Shown here one piece after another: positions 24,936 through 33,039 of a stretch of DNA of 64,000 nucleotides (the stretch's first letter is position 1; each line of letters starts with the position of its first letter). The stretch lies in assembly GCF_008801935.1 (NCBI RefSeq), contig NZ_VZOT01000007.1:1-64000 (forward strand). The letters run 5' to 3'. The translations under genes were made by a program, and so were the position numbers. Origin of the DNA: Comamonas kerstersii (GTDB lineage Bacteria; Pseudomonadota; Gammaproteobacteria; Burkholderiales; Burkholderiaceae_C). The notes below the pieces were generated by a model. That model was not told the DNA's origin. It searched no databases and was given only the letters and a program-made list of their open reading frames with translations.

Positions 24936-25141
24936 CCACTTGCGTGCACTGCAAGCACTGGAACCCCAAGGCTACGGACACCAACATGCTGCGCTTTGGC
25001 TTTGCCCGCTGCGACAGGAAGGCACTGCCCGGGCACACATTGAGCGCCAAGGCCCAGGCCTGCGGTGAGTTCAAACCTCTGGAGGCAGAGAAGGTGCAGG
25101 CCCGTGTGGCCTGGCTGAAGCAGCGAAAGGCCATTGCATGA
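24932..25141 (+). CDS. Small Cys/His protein, unknown
   Basis: This 69-residue protein has C-x2-C-x-H-W at the N-terminus and two further Cys (A-R-C-D, Q-A-C-G-E-F), suggesting a zinc-binding knuckle. ATGA overlaps at both ends tie it to the HNH gene and to the following nuclease-like gene. Function unknown. Confidence 0.65.
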   Translation: MTTCVHCKHWNPKATDTNMLRFGFARCDRKALPGHTLSAKAQACGEFKPLEAEKVQARVAWLKQRKAIA

Positions 25142-25398
25142 ACAACCAGCTGACCAAAGCCGAACGCGAGCACCTTGCCCGCATCAAATCCTTACCCTGC
25201 GCAGTATGCGGGGCAGGAGGCGAATCAGAGGCGCACCACATCGAGCAGCACAAGCAGTACCTGTGCATTCCACTCTGCGAGAGCTGCCACCGGAGCAATT
25301 TCAACGGTATCCACGGGCAGGCACGCATCTGGAAGGTGCTCAAAAAGACAGAGCAATCCTGCCTAAACGACACCCTGGCAAAGCTTTTCAACTATTAA
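25138..25398 (+). CDS. HNH-type nuclease-like protein (Ref/DUF968-like)
   Basis: An 86-residue protein with C-A-V-C-G, A-H-H-I-E-Q-H, P-L-C-E-S-C-H and N-F-N-G-I-H-G: the zinc-coordinating Cys4 and HH catalytic pattern of phage HNH proteins related to the P1 recombination nuclease Ref. It may process DNA during phage recombination. It is coupled (ATGA) to the preceding small gene. Confidence 0.7.
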   Translation: MNNQLTKAEREHLARIKSLPCAVCGAGGESEAHHIEQHKQYLCIPLCESCHRSNFNGIHGQARIWKVLKKTEQSCLNDTLAKLFNY

Positions 25399-25412
25399 AA
25401 CTGGAGCAGTAA

Positions 25413-25769
25413 TTGATCGAAACCCAAAGCATCGACACCACAGTCAACGAAATCCTGAAGGAGTGGCACGTCTGGTCTGCTGCAGATGGGTGGGGCAAGG
25501 GCTACGGCAGCCGCTCCGCATCGTGCAATGACGGCACGGGCGGCACGACCGAGTGGGAGATTGCCGACATGCAGACGGTGGACGCGGTGATCGACGCCAT
25601 CCCGCAGCCGCACCGCACGGCCATCGCGTTCATTGCACGCAACCTGGCCACGGGCGCGAAGGTCTGGTCAAGCCCACGCCTGCCCAGCAACCAGGCAGAG
25701 CTGCAGGTGCTGAACCTTGAAGCGCGCAACATGCTCACGCGGGGCTTGATTGAAAAGGGCGTTCTGTGA
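25413..25769 (+). CDS. Possible Q-like late-gene regulator
   Basis: This 118-residue protein begins at TTG with GGAG upstream. It contains I-L-K-E-W-H-V-W-S and a central helical part (V-D-A-V-I-D-A-I-P-Q-P-H-R-T-A-I-A-F) seen in small phage proteins sitting at the Q position. The inferred role rests mainly on place: last gene before a promoter, a terminator and then all late genes, exactly as Q in lambda. Sequence evidence alone is modest. Confidence 0.5.
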   Translation: MIETQSIDTTVNEILKEWHVWSAADGWGKGYGSRSASCNDGTGGTTEWEIADMQTVDAVIDAIPQPHRTAIAFIARNLATGAKVWSSPRLPSNQAELQVLNLEARNMLTRGLIEKGVL

Positions 25770-25771
25770 TA

Positions 25772-25799
25772 TTGACGCACTCGAGATTTTTGGCACAAT
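25772..25799 (+). promoter_or_regulatory. Late-promoter candidate (pR'-like)
   Basis: TTGACG, a 16-base spacer and CACAAT begin two bases after the Q-like gene stop. About 40 bases downstream lies a strong terminator. This promoter-terminator geometry is that of lambda pR'-tR', where Q lets polymerase read through into the late genes. Confidence 0.5.
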
Positions 25800-25836
25800 A
25801 GCCACCGGGTCGGGATAGCCGCGCCCAAAATTTCCA

Positions 25837-25866
25837 AAGCCTCAGCCACACCGCTGGGGCTTTTTT
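25837..25866 (+). terminator. tR'-like terminator
   Basis: AAGCCTCAGC pairs with GCTGGGGCTT (one T-G pair), loop CACACC, followed by six T. It sits between the candidate late promoter and the tRNA/late genes. Confidence 0.8.
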
Positions 25867-25872
25867 GTTTCC

Positions 25873-25948
25873 AGTGCTGTGGAGCAGCAGGTAGCTCGCC
25901 AGCCTCATAAGCTGGAGGTCGCAGGTTCGAGTCCTGCCGGCGCATCCA
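25873..25948 (+). tRNA. Initiator-like tRNA, anticodon CAT
   Basis: A 76-base cloverleaf can be folded by hand: acceptor AGTGCTG/CGGCGCA, TG at positions 8-9, D-stem GAGC/GCTC with loop AGCAGGTA, anticodon stem CCAGC/GCTGG with loop CTCATAA, variable AGGTC, T-stem GCAGG/CCTGC with TTCGAGT, then T and encoded CCA. D-arm order and the unpaired first acceptor position (A1-A72) are hallmarks of initiator tRNA-fMet. The three G-C pairs of true initiators (29-31/39-41) are not kept. Other CAT tRNAs (elongator Met, lysidine-modified Ile) are possible. Confidence 0.75.
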
Positions 25949-25979
25949 GTTGTCTCCTGACTGATCTTGGTCAGCACCT

Positions 25980-26001
25980 GCCCACTCCGGTGGGCTTTTT
26001 T
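25980..26001 (+). terminator. Terminator after the phage tRNA
   Basis: GCCCAC-TCCG-GTGGGC followed by six T, placed between the tRNA and the next small gene. Confidence 0.75.
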
Positions 26002-26017
26002 CATTCTTGGAGTCGAT

Positions 26018-26239
26018 ATGCCCAAACGCAAATCCCGCAATCAATCACTGAAGCAGCGAGTGAAGACGCTGGAGATGCGCTTAGGCGTGAGCAAGCTCAA
26101 TTCCAAGCACAGCCTGAAAATGGGCCGGACTGGGGAAATCGAAGGCTTTGGTATGGCTTATGGTGCCCTTGCTGCTGGGGCAATTGAATGTGAGATAGCT
26201 GCGCGGGCGGCTGATGATGCCGAGTTATCCAAGAGCTGA
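26018..26239 (+). CDS. Small basic phage protein, unknown
   Basis: A 73-residue protein starting MPKRKSRNQSLKQRVKTLE, very basic at first, then an Ala/Gly-rich helix. ATG 26018 is used because TTGGAG precedes it. The longer frame would run through the terminator. Its 3' end overlaps the convergent gene by 15 bases. Confidence 0.55.
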   Translation: MPKRKSRNQSLKQRVKTLEMRLGVSKLNSKHSLKMGRTGEIEGFGMAYGALAAGAIECEIAARAADDAELSKS

Positions 26240-26476
26240 GCGCGCATTGGGTGATACCAAGTCGCGGATGGTTTTGTTGTATTCATCAATGCTGGCATCG
26301 GACATTGTGGAGTTCGTATAGTTTGAGTCGCGTAGGTTGTGCAGCTTTTTGAGAGCTTCTATGAAAGCGGGGTTTGAGTCATTCGCATCGGCAAGCGCTC
26401 TAATGACGGCATGCTGAGCTTGAATGTTCGCAATGATCCATTGCTCACGACCTTCTGCTGTACTGATGTCCACCAT
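26225..26476 (-). CDS. Small minus-strand protein, unknown (cargo candidate)
   Basis: An 83-residue acidic helical protein beginning MVDISTAEGREQWIIANIQ, preceded by GAGGAG. It is antisense to the rightward late operon and convergent with the neighbouring small gene. Such reversed single genes in phage late regions are typically independently expressed cargo. No family recognised. Confidence 0.55.
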   Translation of the reverse strand: MVDISTAEGREQWIIANIQAQHAVIRALADANDSNPAFIEALKKLHNLRDSNYTNSTMSDASIDEYNKTIRDLVSPNARSALG

Positions 26477-26878
26477 TTCATCTCCTCAATAGGTTGGTTG
26501 TGTAGGAGCTTCCAATCCTACTGAGGCGATGTTGTGAATATCTGACGCCACCTTCGGGTGGTTTTTTGTTTCTGCCACCCCCAAGCCCACCCGGCAAAGC
26601 ATACCCATCGGCATGGGGTGCAGTCCTTGGTGGTGGCTCCCGCATTCCTCCCCCGAGTCAGCCGGGGTCGCGCCTGAGTGGCCTGATGGCGCGAAAAATC
26701 GGCCGCGAGCTGTCGCGGAGCTGGCACACAGCGAACAGGCAGCACCCTGCGCTTCGGCGTAAGACCTCAAGGGCGCCCAGATTCTTTTACGCCAGCCACA
26801 CCGAGCAACGCCCACACGCCTCAAAGCGCCCAAGGGTTCACGCTTGGCTGTGGCTGGCACCAATATTCGAGGACGTTC
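26477..26878. other. Gene-poor interval
   Basis: About 400 bases with a plus-strand terminator at 26547-26567 (CCACC-TTCG-GGTGG plus T-run). Open frames on both strands cross the rest, but all are Arg/Ser/His/Pro-rich, lack ribosome sites and look like frame shadows. No RNA or att-like structure could be supported. Confidence 0.5.
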
Positions 26879-27106
26879 ATGGCCCGCACAGACATCATCT
26901 GCATGGATACCGGCGAAAAGCTGCAGCACGTCACCAGCGTGGATGTCGAGGCTGGCATTGTGTGGCGCGCATATCAGCCCATACGCATAAGCCTCAGAGA
27001 CCTGGGCGAGATTGATGTATACCCAACGCGCTTTCGCTCGGTGTACCCGATCTATGCGGGCGACTTCTGGCCGCACTTGGTGCATTGCTATGGAAGACAG
27101 GATTGA
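26879..27106 (+). CDS. Small phage protein, unknown
   Basis: A 75-residue protein, MARTDIICMDTGEKLQHV..., with a plausible beta-rich pattern and GAGGA seven bases before the ATG. It lies in the rightward late direction ahead of the terminase genes. No domain recognised. Confidence 0.5.
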   Translation: MARTDIICMDTGEKLQHVTSVDVEAGIVWRAYQPIRISLRDLGEIDVYPTRFRSVYPIYAGDFWPHLVHCYGRQD

Positions 27107-27141
27107 TAAGATAAAAACCCATCCACATACAGGGGGCGTTC

Positions 27142-27597
27142 ATGTCAGGATTTGGGGTAATTGAGAATGAGTGGCGCAAAGTCTCCAATTGCGCGGATTC
27201 TTTGGAAACAGTGCAGGCAAAGTACCGGCGTCTTATTGATCTGATGGTGAAAGTTGCGAAGGAGTACGCTACCTATGTACCAGGGTTATCGCTAGTTTTT
27301 GATGAGAAGGCTAACACTGCTGAACTTAGATCGTTTGCAGGGGTTTCCAGCATTCGGCTTGGATGGGATGCCACTGGCATAGACCTTGCGGGAGTGATGA
27401 TTTTTTCCAGCATGAAGTCCGGTGCGAATGAGCCAACAGTAATTCTTAAGGTCTACATGCCTACATATTCCTCAAGTGCACGACTCCCGCTTGAGGATGG
27501 TTCTGAGGTGACAATGGATTCCTTCCATCCCAGCAACTTTGCTTTTACTGTTCTGATGAATGCGATAAGAAAGCAAGTCGACCTTAGCTCTCAATAA
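27142..27597 (+). CDS. Hypothetical protein in late region
   Basis: A 151-residue soluble protein (MSGFGVIENEWRKVSN...), with an amphipathic N-terminal half and a beta-like second half. Base composition is lower in GC than the terminase genes, and it is closed by its own terminator (27606-27627), so it may be a cargo gene. Function unknown. Confidence 0.6.
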   Translation: MSGFGVIENEWRKVSNCADSLETVQAKYRRLIDLMVKVAKEYATYVPGLSLVFDEKANTAELRSFAGVSSIRLGWDATGIDLAGVMIFSSMKSGANEPTVILKVYMPTYSSSARLPLEDGSEVTMDSFHPSNFAFTVLMNAIRKQVDLSSQ

Positions 27598-27605
27598 TTG
27601 TTTTA

Positions 27606-27627
27606 AGCCACCTTCTGGTGGTTTTTT
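27606..27627 (+). terminator. Terminator before terminase genes
   Basis: CCACC-TTCT-GGTGG followed by six T. Confidence 0.7.
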
Positions 27628-27643
27628 CATTTAAGGCCCAGCC

Positions 27644-28141
27644 ATGGCAACCAAACCGGCAAAGAAGGCTGCGCCGGTTAAGAAAGCGACTGGCCGGCCG
27701 TCACGCTACAAGCCTGAATACGCAGAGCAGGCCAAGAAGCTGTGCAAGCTAGGGATGATCGACAAAGAGCTGGCCGAGTTCTTTGGCGTCTCCGAGCAGA
27801 CCCTTAATGCTTGGAAGAAAGCGCATCCTGAGTTTCTTGAGTCCTTAAAGGGTGGCAAGGCCTTGGCTGATGCTGAGGTGGCCGCCAAGCTGTTTCACCG
27901 GGCAACAGGCTATGAACACCCGGACAGCGACATCAAGGTCATAAACAACAAGGTGGTGATCACCCCAATGGTGAAACACTACCCACCAGACACCACGGCG
28001 GCCATCTTCTGGCTGAAGAACCGTCAGCCCAAGAAGTGGCGCGATAAGCCTGAAGGCACGGATGGCGAAGACGACAAGCCCATTCCCGCCAAAGTGGTGG
28101 TCAACGTAGTAGACGCGAGGGCCGACGATGCCGACGCTTAA
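27644..28141 (+). CDS. Terminase small subunit
   Basis: The 165-residue TerS recognises the phage packaging site and recruits the large subunit. A Lys/Ala-rich tail precedes an HTH (K-L-G-M-I-D-K-E-L-A-E-F-F-G-V-S-E-Q-T-L-N-A-W-K), and a C-terminal F-W-L-K-N-R-Q-P-K-K-W-R-D-K motif is typical of this family. The stop overlaps the terL start by 14 bases. Confidence 0.9.
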   Translation: MATKPAKKAAPVKKATGRPSRYKPEYAEQAKKLCKLGMIDKELAEFFGVSEQTLNAWKKAHPEFLESLKGGKALADAEVAAKLFHRATGYEHPDSDIKVINNKVVITPMVKHYPPDTTAAIFWLKNRQPKKWRDKPEGTDGEDDKPIPAKVVVNVVDARADDADA

Positions 28142-29402
28142 CGTCCCTCAGTCCAAGTTTTTGGCGCTGGAAGCCAAGTACCGCGCCTTTGTGGCGGGCT
28201 TTGGCTCTGGCAAAACATGGGTGGGCTGCGCTGGCCTGTGTGCCCATGCGTGGGAGTGGCCGCGCATCAATGCAGGCTACTTTGCCCCCAGCTTTCCGCA
28301 GATTCGGGACATCTTCTACCCAACGATTGAAGAAGTGGCACATGACTGGGGGCTGCGCGTAGACATCAAGGAGTCCAACAAAGAGGTGGACTTCTACTCG
28401 GGCAGACAGTACCGCGCCACGGTGATCTGCCGCTCGATGGATCGGCCGCAGTCGATTGTGGGCTTCAAGATCGGGCATGCCTTGGTGGACGAGCTGGACG
28501 TGATGGCCACGCCCAAGGCTGAGCAGGCATGGCGCAAGATCATTGCCCGTATGCGCTACAAGGTGGATGGGCTGAAAAACGGCGTGGACGTGACAACAAC
28601 CCCTGAAGGGTTCAAGTTCACCTACCAGCAGTTCAAGAAGGCGCCAGCTGAGAAGCCTTCGCTGGCCGGGTTGTATGGCTTGATTCAGGCCAGCACCTAC
28701 GACAACGCCAAGAACCTGCCTGCGGACTACATTCCATCGCTGTTTGAGAGCTATCCCAAGCAGCTGATTGCGGCGTACCTGCGCGGACAGTTCGTTAACT
28801 TGGCCTCGGGCAGCATCTACCCAGACTTTGACCGGGTGCTGAACAACAGCCTCGAGTCCATCCAGGAGGGTGAGCCCTTGATGGTGGGCATGGACTTCAA
28901 CCGATTGAAAATGTCTGCGGTGGTCTACGTGGAGCGTGATGGCTGGCCGGTGGCTGTGGAAGAGATCACGGACGGGCGCGACACGCCCTACATGGCAAGG
29001 CTGCTGCGTGACCGATTCCAAGCCAAAGGGCATGCCGTGACGGTGTACCCGGATGCCTCGGGCGGCAACAGCAGTTCCAAGAACGCCAGCGAGTCAGATC
29101 TCTCGATCCTGCGTGAGCACGGCCTGACGGTGCGTGCCAACCCGACCAACCCTGCGGTGGCTGACCGCATCAACGCTGTGAACGCCCTGATCTGTAATGG
29201 TGACGGCGTGCGGCGCCTGAAGGTCAACACACTGCGCTGCCCCAAGCTGACCGAGTCGCTAGAGCAGCAGGTTTATGACAAAAACGGCGAGCCTGACAAG
29301 TCCAATGGCCTTGACCACTTGAACGACGCGGCAGGCTACCCGATCGCTTACCTGTGGCCCATCGTCAAGAAGACAGCTCAGGTGCAGCAATTCCGAATGT
29401 GA
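28128..29402 (+). CDS. Terminase large subunit
   Basis: This 424-residue DNA-packaging motor has Walker A GFGSGKT (residues 24-30), Walker B ALVDELDV with Asp121/Glu122, and a C-terminal RNase H-like nuclease starting MVGMDFN (Asp256), with a further D-A-S-G-G and a C-terminal D-H-L-N-D-A-A-G-Y. ATP-driven translocation and cleavage of concatemeric DNA are expected. Length is slightly short but complete. Confidence 0.95.
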   Translation: MPTLNVPQSKFLALEAKYRAFVAGFGSGKTWVGCAGLCAHAWEWPRINAGYFAPSFPQIRDIFYPTIEEVAHDWGLRVDIKESNKEVDFYSGRQYRATVICRSMDRPQSIVGFKIGHALVDELDVMATPKAEQAWRKIIARMRYKVDGLKNGVDVTTTPEGFKFTYQQFKKAPAEKPSLAGLYGLIQASTYDNAKNLPADYIPSLFESYPKQLIAAYLRGQFVNLASGSIYPDFDRVLNNSLESIQEGEPLMVGMDFNRLKMSAVVYVERDGWPVAVEEITDGRDTPYMARLLRDRFQAKGHAVTVYPDASGGNSSSKNASESDLSILREHGLTVRANPTNPAVADRINAVNALICNGDGVRRLKVNTLRCPKLTESLEQQVYDKNGEPDKSNGLDHLNDAAGYPIAYLWPIVKKTAQVQQFRM

Positions 29403-29408
29403 GTCCCT

Positions 29409-30788
29409 ATGGCACTGCAAGTACATGAACGCGACCCCAAGCTGGACGCGATGGCCGCGCATTGGCCCAAGATTGACGCTTTGCTGGGTGGCACTGCTGC
29501 CATGCGCGCAGCCAAGACAACCTATCTGCCGCAGCAACCCAGCGAGAGCGATGAGGATTATGAGTACCGCCTCAGCACTTCTACGCTGTTTCCTGCCTTT
29601 GAGCGTACCTGTGGGGTGATGGCAGGCAAGCCGTTTTCCAAGGAGTTGACGCTGAACGGCGTACCTGCTGCTGTGGAGGCTTTGCTGGATGACATCGATG
29701 GCGAAGGCCGCAGCCTGCATGCCTTTGCTTCGGATGCCTTTACCGTTGGCGCAATTCAGTATGGCTTTGGCGGCATTCTGGTGGACTTCACTCGCACTGA
29801 TGGCGAAGTCAAGACCAAGGCTGACGAGGAGCGCTTAGGGGCGCGGCCCTATTGGGTCTATGTGCGGCACGATCAGATCCTGGGCTACAAGGCGGCCATG
29901 CAAGGCGGGCGCGTGGTATTCACCCAGCTGCGCATCAAGGAAGTGCAGGAAGAGAAAGATGGCGAGTACGGCACCAAGGCTGTGAACTGCGTGCGCGTGC
30001 TGTACCAAGGCCGCTGGGAGCTGTGGAGAGAGCGTGCAAACAGCGGCAAGGCTGCCTATGTGCTGGAAGAGGACGGCGTTACCACGCTGCCCTATATCCC
30101 GTTTGCGCCTCTGTATGGCACGCGCCTGGGGTTGATGCATGGCATGCCGCCATTGCTGGGGCTGGCTGACCTGAACATCAAGCACTGGCAGCACCAGTCT
30201 GACCAGGACGATAGCGCACGCTTTGCTCGTAAGCGCCTGCTGGTATTCACCGGCCTGACAACGGATGACAAGATCACCATTGCCTCTGACATGGCCCTGC
30301 GTTTGCCGCCAAATGCTGATGCGAAGGTGGTGCAAGGCTCTGCCGAGGCTGTAACCGTGGGCCGCACTGAGCTGGAGGCGCTGGAGCAGCAGATGATCCA
30401 GACCGGCGCGGAGCTGCTGGTGGCAACACCCGGCCAGCGCACAGCAACCGAGGCCAGCAACGACGCCGAAGCCAACAAGAGCCAGCTGCAGCGCATTGTG
30501 GAGAACTTCGAAGACGCACTGGATCTGGCTCTGCAGTTCACTGCAGACTGGATAAGCGCGGGTGGGGGTGGTTCGGTGGCGTTGTTCAAGGACTTTGCAG
30601 CCAATAGTCTGTCTGATGCATCGGCGCAGCTGGTCGTGACCATGGCGCAGGGTGGGCTGATCACCAAGGTGACGGCGCTCAAGGAGATGCAGCGAAGGTC
30701 TGTATTGAGCCCTGATCTGGATGCAGACACAGAGGCTTCACTGGCGAAAGAGGCCGAGCCATCGCTGGGAACCAGAGGAATTGAGTAA
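29409..30788 (+). CDS. Portal protein (DUF4055-like)
   Basis: This 459-residue protein forms the dodecameric portal at one capsid vertex. It has the pattern of DUF4055 portals: Y-L-P-Q-x-P-S-E-S-D-E-D-Y-E-Y-R-L, F-P-A-F-x-R-T, and T-A-T-E-A-S-N-D-A-E-A-N-K-S-Q-L near the C-terminus. It follows terL by six bases and its stop overlaps the MuF gene start by one base. Confidence 0.88.
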   Translation: MALQVHERDPKLDAMAAHWPKIDALLGGTAAMRAAKTTYLPQQPSESDEDYEYRLSTSTLFPAFERTCGVMAGKPFSKELTLNGVPAAVEALLDDIDGEGRSLHAFASDAFTVGAIQYGFGGILVDFTRTDGEVKTKADEERLGARPYWVYVRHDQILGYKAAMQGGRVVFTQLRIKEVQEEKDGEYGTKAVNCVRVLYQGRWELWRERANSGKAAYVLEEDGVTTLPYIPFAPLYGTRLGLMHGMPPLLGLADLNIKHWQHQSDQDDSARFARKRLLVFTGLTTDDKITIASDMALRLPPNADAKVVQGSAEAVTVGRTELEALEQQMIQTGAELLVATPGQRTATEASNDAEANKSQLQRIVENFEDALDLALQFTADWISAGGGGSVALFKDFAANSLSDASAQLVVTMAQGGLITKVTALKEMQRRSVLSPDLDADTEASLAKEAEPSLGTRGIE

Positions 30789-31897
30789 TGCCAAGCATCA
30801 ACGACCTGCTGCAAGACGAATCCATTCGACACCAGGTCGCCTTGCAGGGCTACACGACTGGCGTGCTGCATCGCCTGCTGGCCGTGCTCAACCGCTCAGA
30901 TGCCCGGCTTATGGCAGAGCTGGCTGTGGCTTTGGATGGCATGGATGCCACGACCTTCACCATGGAGCGGCTGGAGAGCCTGCTGACCAGCGTGCGCATC
31001 ATGAGCGCGGCAACGTACAAAGAGCTCGGCCAAGAGCTGAACAAGGAGCTGGAAGCCTTTGTAGCCTACGAGGTGAGCTACCAGGCGCAGATGCTGGCCG
31101 AGCATGTCCCTGTGGGCGTGCATGTGGCATCTGTCAATGTGGCGCAGGTCTATAGCGCGGCCTATGCCCAGCCATTCCAGGGCGTGCTGCTGCGCGATGT
31201 GTGGCAGGACTTGGACGCGACCAAGATGAAGCGCGTCAAGCAAGCCATCGCTCAGGGCTTTGTGGAAGGCAAGACGACCGACCAGATCATCCGAGAGCTG
31301 CGCGGCACCAGAGCAAAGGGCTACGAGGATGGGCTGATCCAGAAAGACCGGCGCGACGTGGAAGCTGTGGTGCGGACTGCCGTGGGCCACTATGCGGGCA
31401 AGGCACAAGACAAAGTGATGGAGGCCAACAGCGATCTGATCAAGGCGCTGCAATGGTCGGCAACGCTGGATCTGCGCACATCGCCTCAGTGCCGCATCCG
31501 TGACCGCAAGCTCTACACGCCCGACACGCACAAGCCCATCGGGCACAAGGTGCCATGGGGCGCTGGGCCGGGAAGGCTGCATTGGCGCTGCCGCTCCGGG
31601 CAGGTGCCGGTGCTCAAGAGCTTCAAGGAGCTGGGCATCGACATTCCAGAGATCGTGGTGGACGGCAAGACACGGGCAAGCATGGACGGCCAGCTTCCGG
31701 CTGACACCAGTTATGCGGACTGGATAAAAAAACAGTCTGCAGCACGCCAAGATGAAGTGCTGGGGCCAACCAGGGCGCGACTGCTGCGCGATGGCAAGCT
31801 GGGCATGGCTGATCTGTATAGCGCCCGCGGCGAACTGCTGACATTGGATGACCTGCGAAAGCGCGATGCGGAGGCTTTCAAGAGAGCGGGGTTGTAG
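30788..31897 (+). CDS. Phage head morphogenesis protein (Mu gpF-like)
   Basis: The 369-residue minor head protein has a C-terminal MuF domain: VVRTAVGHYAGKAQD, L-D-L-R-T-S-P-Q-C-R-I-R-D, and G-P-G-R-L-H-W-R-C-R-S. MuF proteins are packaged in small numbers and help capsid assembly or DNA delivery. Position directly after the portal is standard. Confidence 0.9.
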   Translation: MPSINDLLQDESIRHQVALQGYTTGVLHRLLAVLNRSDARLMAELAVALDGMDATTFTMERLESLLTSVRIMSAATYKELGQELNKELEAFVAYEVSYQAQMLAEHVPVGVHVASVNVAQVYSAAYAQPFQGVLLRDVWQDLDATKMKRVKQAIAQGFVEGKTTDQIIRELRGTRAKGYEDGLIQKDRRDVEAVVRTAVGHYAGKAQDKVMEANSDLIKALQWSATLDLRTSPQCRIRDRKLYTPDTHKPIGHKVPWGAGPGRLHWRCRSGQVPVLKSFKELGIDIPEIVVDGKTRASMDGQLPADTSYADWIKKQSAARQDEVLGPTRARLLRDGKLGMADLYSARGELLTLDDLRKRDAEAFKRAGL

Positions 31898-31910
31898 GCA
31901 CAATGGGCTG

Positions 31911-32216
31911 ATGGCCCTTTACCTAGTCCCGCCAGCTCTGCCGCCTGATCGCAAGACCACGCTGGTCGAGCGCATCAAGGAGATGCCGCGCCCTGATGGC
32001 ATGTTGCAGTGCAGTCGCTGCGGTGGGCGCGACACCATGACCATCCGTAGCGGTGACATGGTGGTGGATGGGCGAATCAAGCCCGGCAAGGTGATCGAGC
32101 AGGGCATCTGCCCGCATTGCTACAAGCGCGGCGTGATCGTTGACCTGATCCCGCCAAAGCCGAAGATCGTTAAAGAGCCAAAGCCAAGGCGACCAAAGCT
32201 GAAAGAGGCGAAGTGA
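31911..32216 (+). CDS. Zinc-ribbon small protein
   Basis: A 101-residue protein with C-S-R-C-G-G at about residue 36 and C-P-H-C-Y at about residue 69, a four-Cys zinc ribbon, and a Lys/Pro tail. ATG 31911 (MALYLVPPALPP) is used. The longer frame begins inside the MuF gene. Probably a DNA-associated phage protein; role unknown. Confidence 0.7.
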   Translation: MALYLVPPALPPDRKTTLVERIKEMPRPDGMLQCSRCGGRDTMTIRSGDMVVDGRIKPGKVIEQGICPHCYKRGVIVDLIPPKPKIVKEPKPRRPKLKEAK

Positions 32217-32377
32217 TGCAAGAGCAGCATGAGTGCAGCCACTGCCAAGCCGTCCTGTCTTGGTATAGGGGTGAGGTCTACGGATGGGAGGATGGCCAAG
32301 GCGGCTATCGCTGCATGGCCTGCGAGGCCCTTCAATTTCAAAAGGACGCTGCCGAGCTAATGGGGCAAGTCCAGTAA
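32216..32377 (+). CDS. 53-residue zinc-ribbon protein
   Basis: A short frame starts in a TGATG overlap with the preceding gene and encodes MQEQHECSHCQAVLSWY..., with C-S-H-C and C-M-A-C pairs. It forms a second, smaller zinc ribbon directly coupled to the first. The Cys spacing and coupling make it credible. Confidence 0.6.
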   Translation: MQEQHECSHCQAVLSWYRGEVYGWEDGQGGYRCMACEALQFQKDAAELMGQVQ

Positions 32378-32388
32378 CCAAATAACCC

Positions 32389-32413
32389 AAGCCAGCCGCG
32401 TGCTGGCTTTTTT
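32389..32413 (+). terminator. Terminator after the zinc-ribbon pair
   Basis: AAGCCAGC-CGCGT-GCTGGCTT followed by T-run. A second intrinsic terminator (AACCGCC/GGCGGTT plus six T) follows at 32443-32466, just before the BRO-N gene. Confidence 0.8.
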
Positions 32414-32493
32414 ATTACAGAGCTGCCAAGCAGCCGTTAAGCAACCGCCCACCGAGGCGGTTTTTTCGTTTCCATCGTTGAAAAGGTAATCCA

Positions 32494-33015
32494 ATGAGCA
32501 AACTGACCTTCAATGGTTTTGAGTTCAATGTCATCCAGCACAGCGGCCAGCCGTACTTGACGCTGCAGGATGTGGCCCGGGTGCTCTACGCCAAAGGGGG
32601 TGATCAAAGTGATGCACCCTTTGACAACGGTGTACGGCAGATGAACACGCTGTACCGCCGCCACGCCGACGAATTCCGCTCAGATATGACTGCTCTGGTC
32701 AAGATGCAGACCGCTGGCGGCATGCAGGAAGTGCGCATTTTTAGCCTGCGTGGCTGCCATCTGCTGGGCATGTTTGCCCGCACTGCTGTTGCCAAAGAGT
32801 TCCGGGTGTGGGCGCTGGATGTACTCGACGAACACCTGAATACAGGCAAAGGCTGGCAGCAGGAGTTCAACAAGGCTTGGCTGGAGTACACCAGCGAAAA
32901 GGCCATGGCCAGCTTGTGCGGTCGCGGCCTGAATCAGTGGCGCTTGCGCAAGAGCCCACTGGAGCAGCGTGTTGAGCATCTGGCAAGCCAAGCGCAAGTA
33001 GCGCTGCCTCTCTGA
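32494..33015 (+). CDS. BRO-N domain phage antirepressor
   Basis: A 173-residue protein with the BRO-N fold pattern: F-N-G-F-E-F-N-V, Y-L-T-L-Q-D-V-A-R-V-L-Y, I-F-S-L-R-G-C-H-L-L-G-M-F-A-R-T and F-R-V-W-A-L-D-V-L-D. Such domains bind DNA and often act as antirepressors or phage regulators. It is isolated between two terminators upstream and two downstream (33040-33061, 33065-33098) within the head module, so it is probably independently transcribed cargo. Confidence 0.85.
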   Translation: MSKLTFNGFEFNVIQHSGQPYLTLQDVARVLYAKGGDQSDAPFDNGVRQMNTLYRRHADEFRSDMTALVKMQTAGGMQEVRIFSLRGCHLLGMFARTAVAKEFRVWALDVLDEHLNTGKGWQQEFNKAWLEYTSEKAMASLCGRGLNQWRLRKSPLEQRVEHLASQAQVALPL

Positions 33016-33039
33016 TTACTTCTCGCTGGAAACGAGTTG

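Noticed and set aside
25502-26044. Minus-strand frame containing RRQDSNLRPPAYEAGELP
   Set aside because: This peptide pattern is the well-known false translation of the reverse strand of tRNA genes. A tRNA lies here.
26486-27085. 199-codon minus-strand frame
   Set aside because: No ribosome site, shadow-like composition, and it overlaps the more plausible plus-strand gene at 26879.
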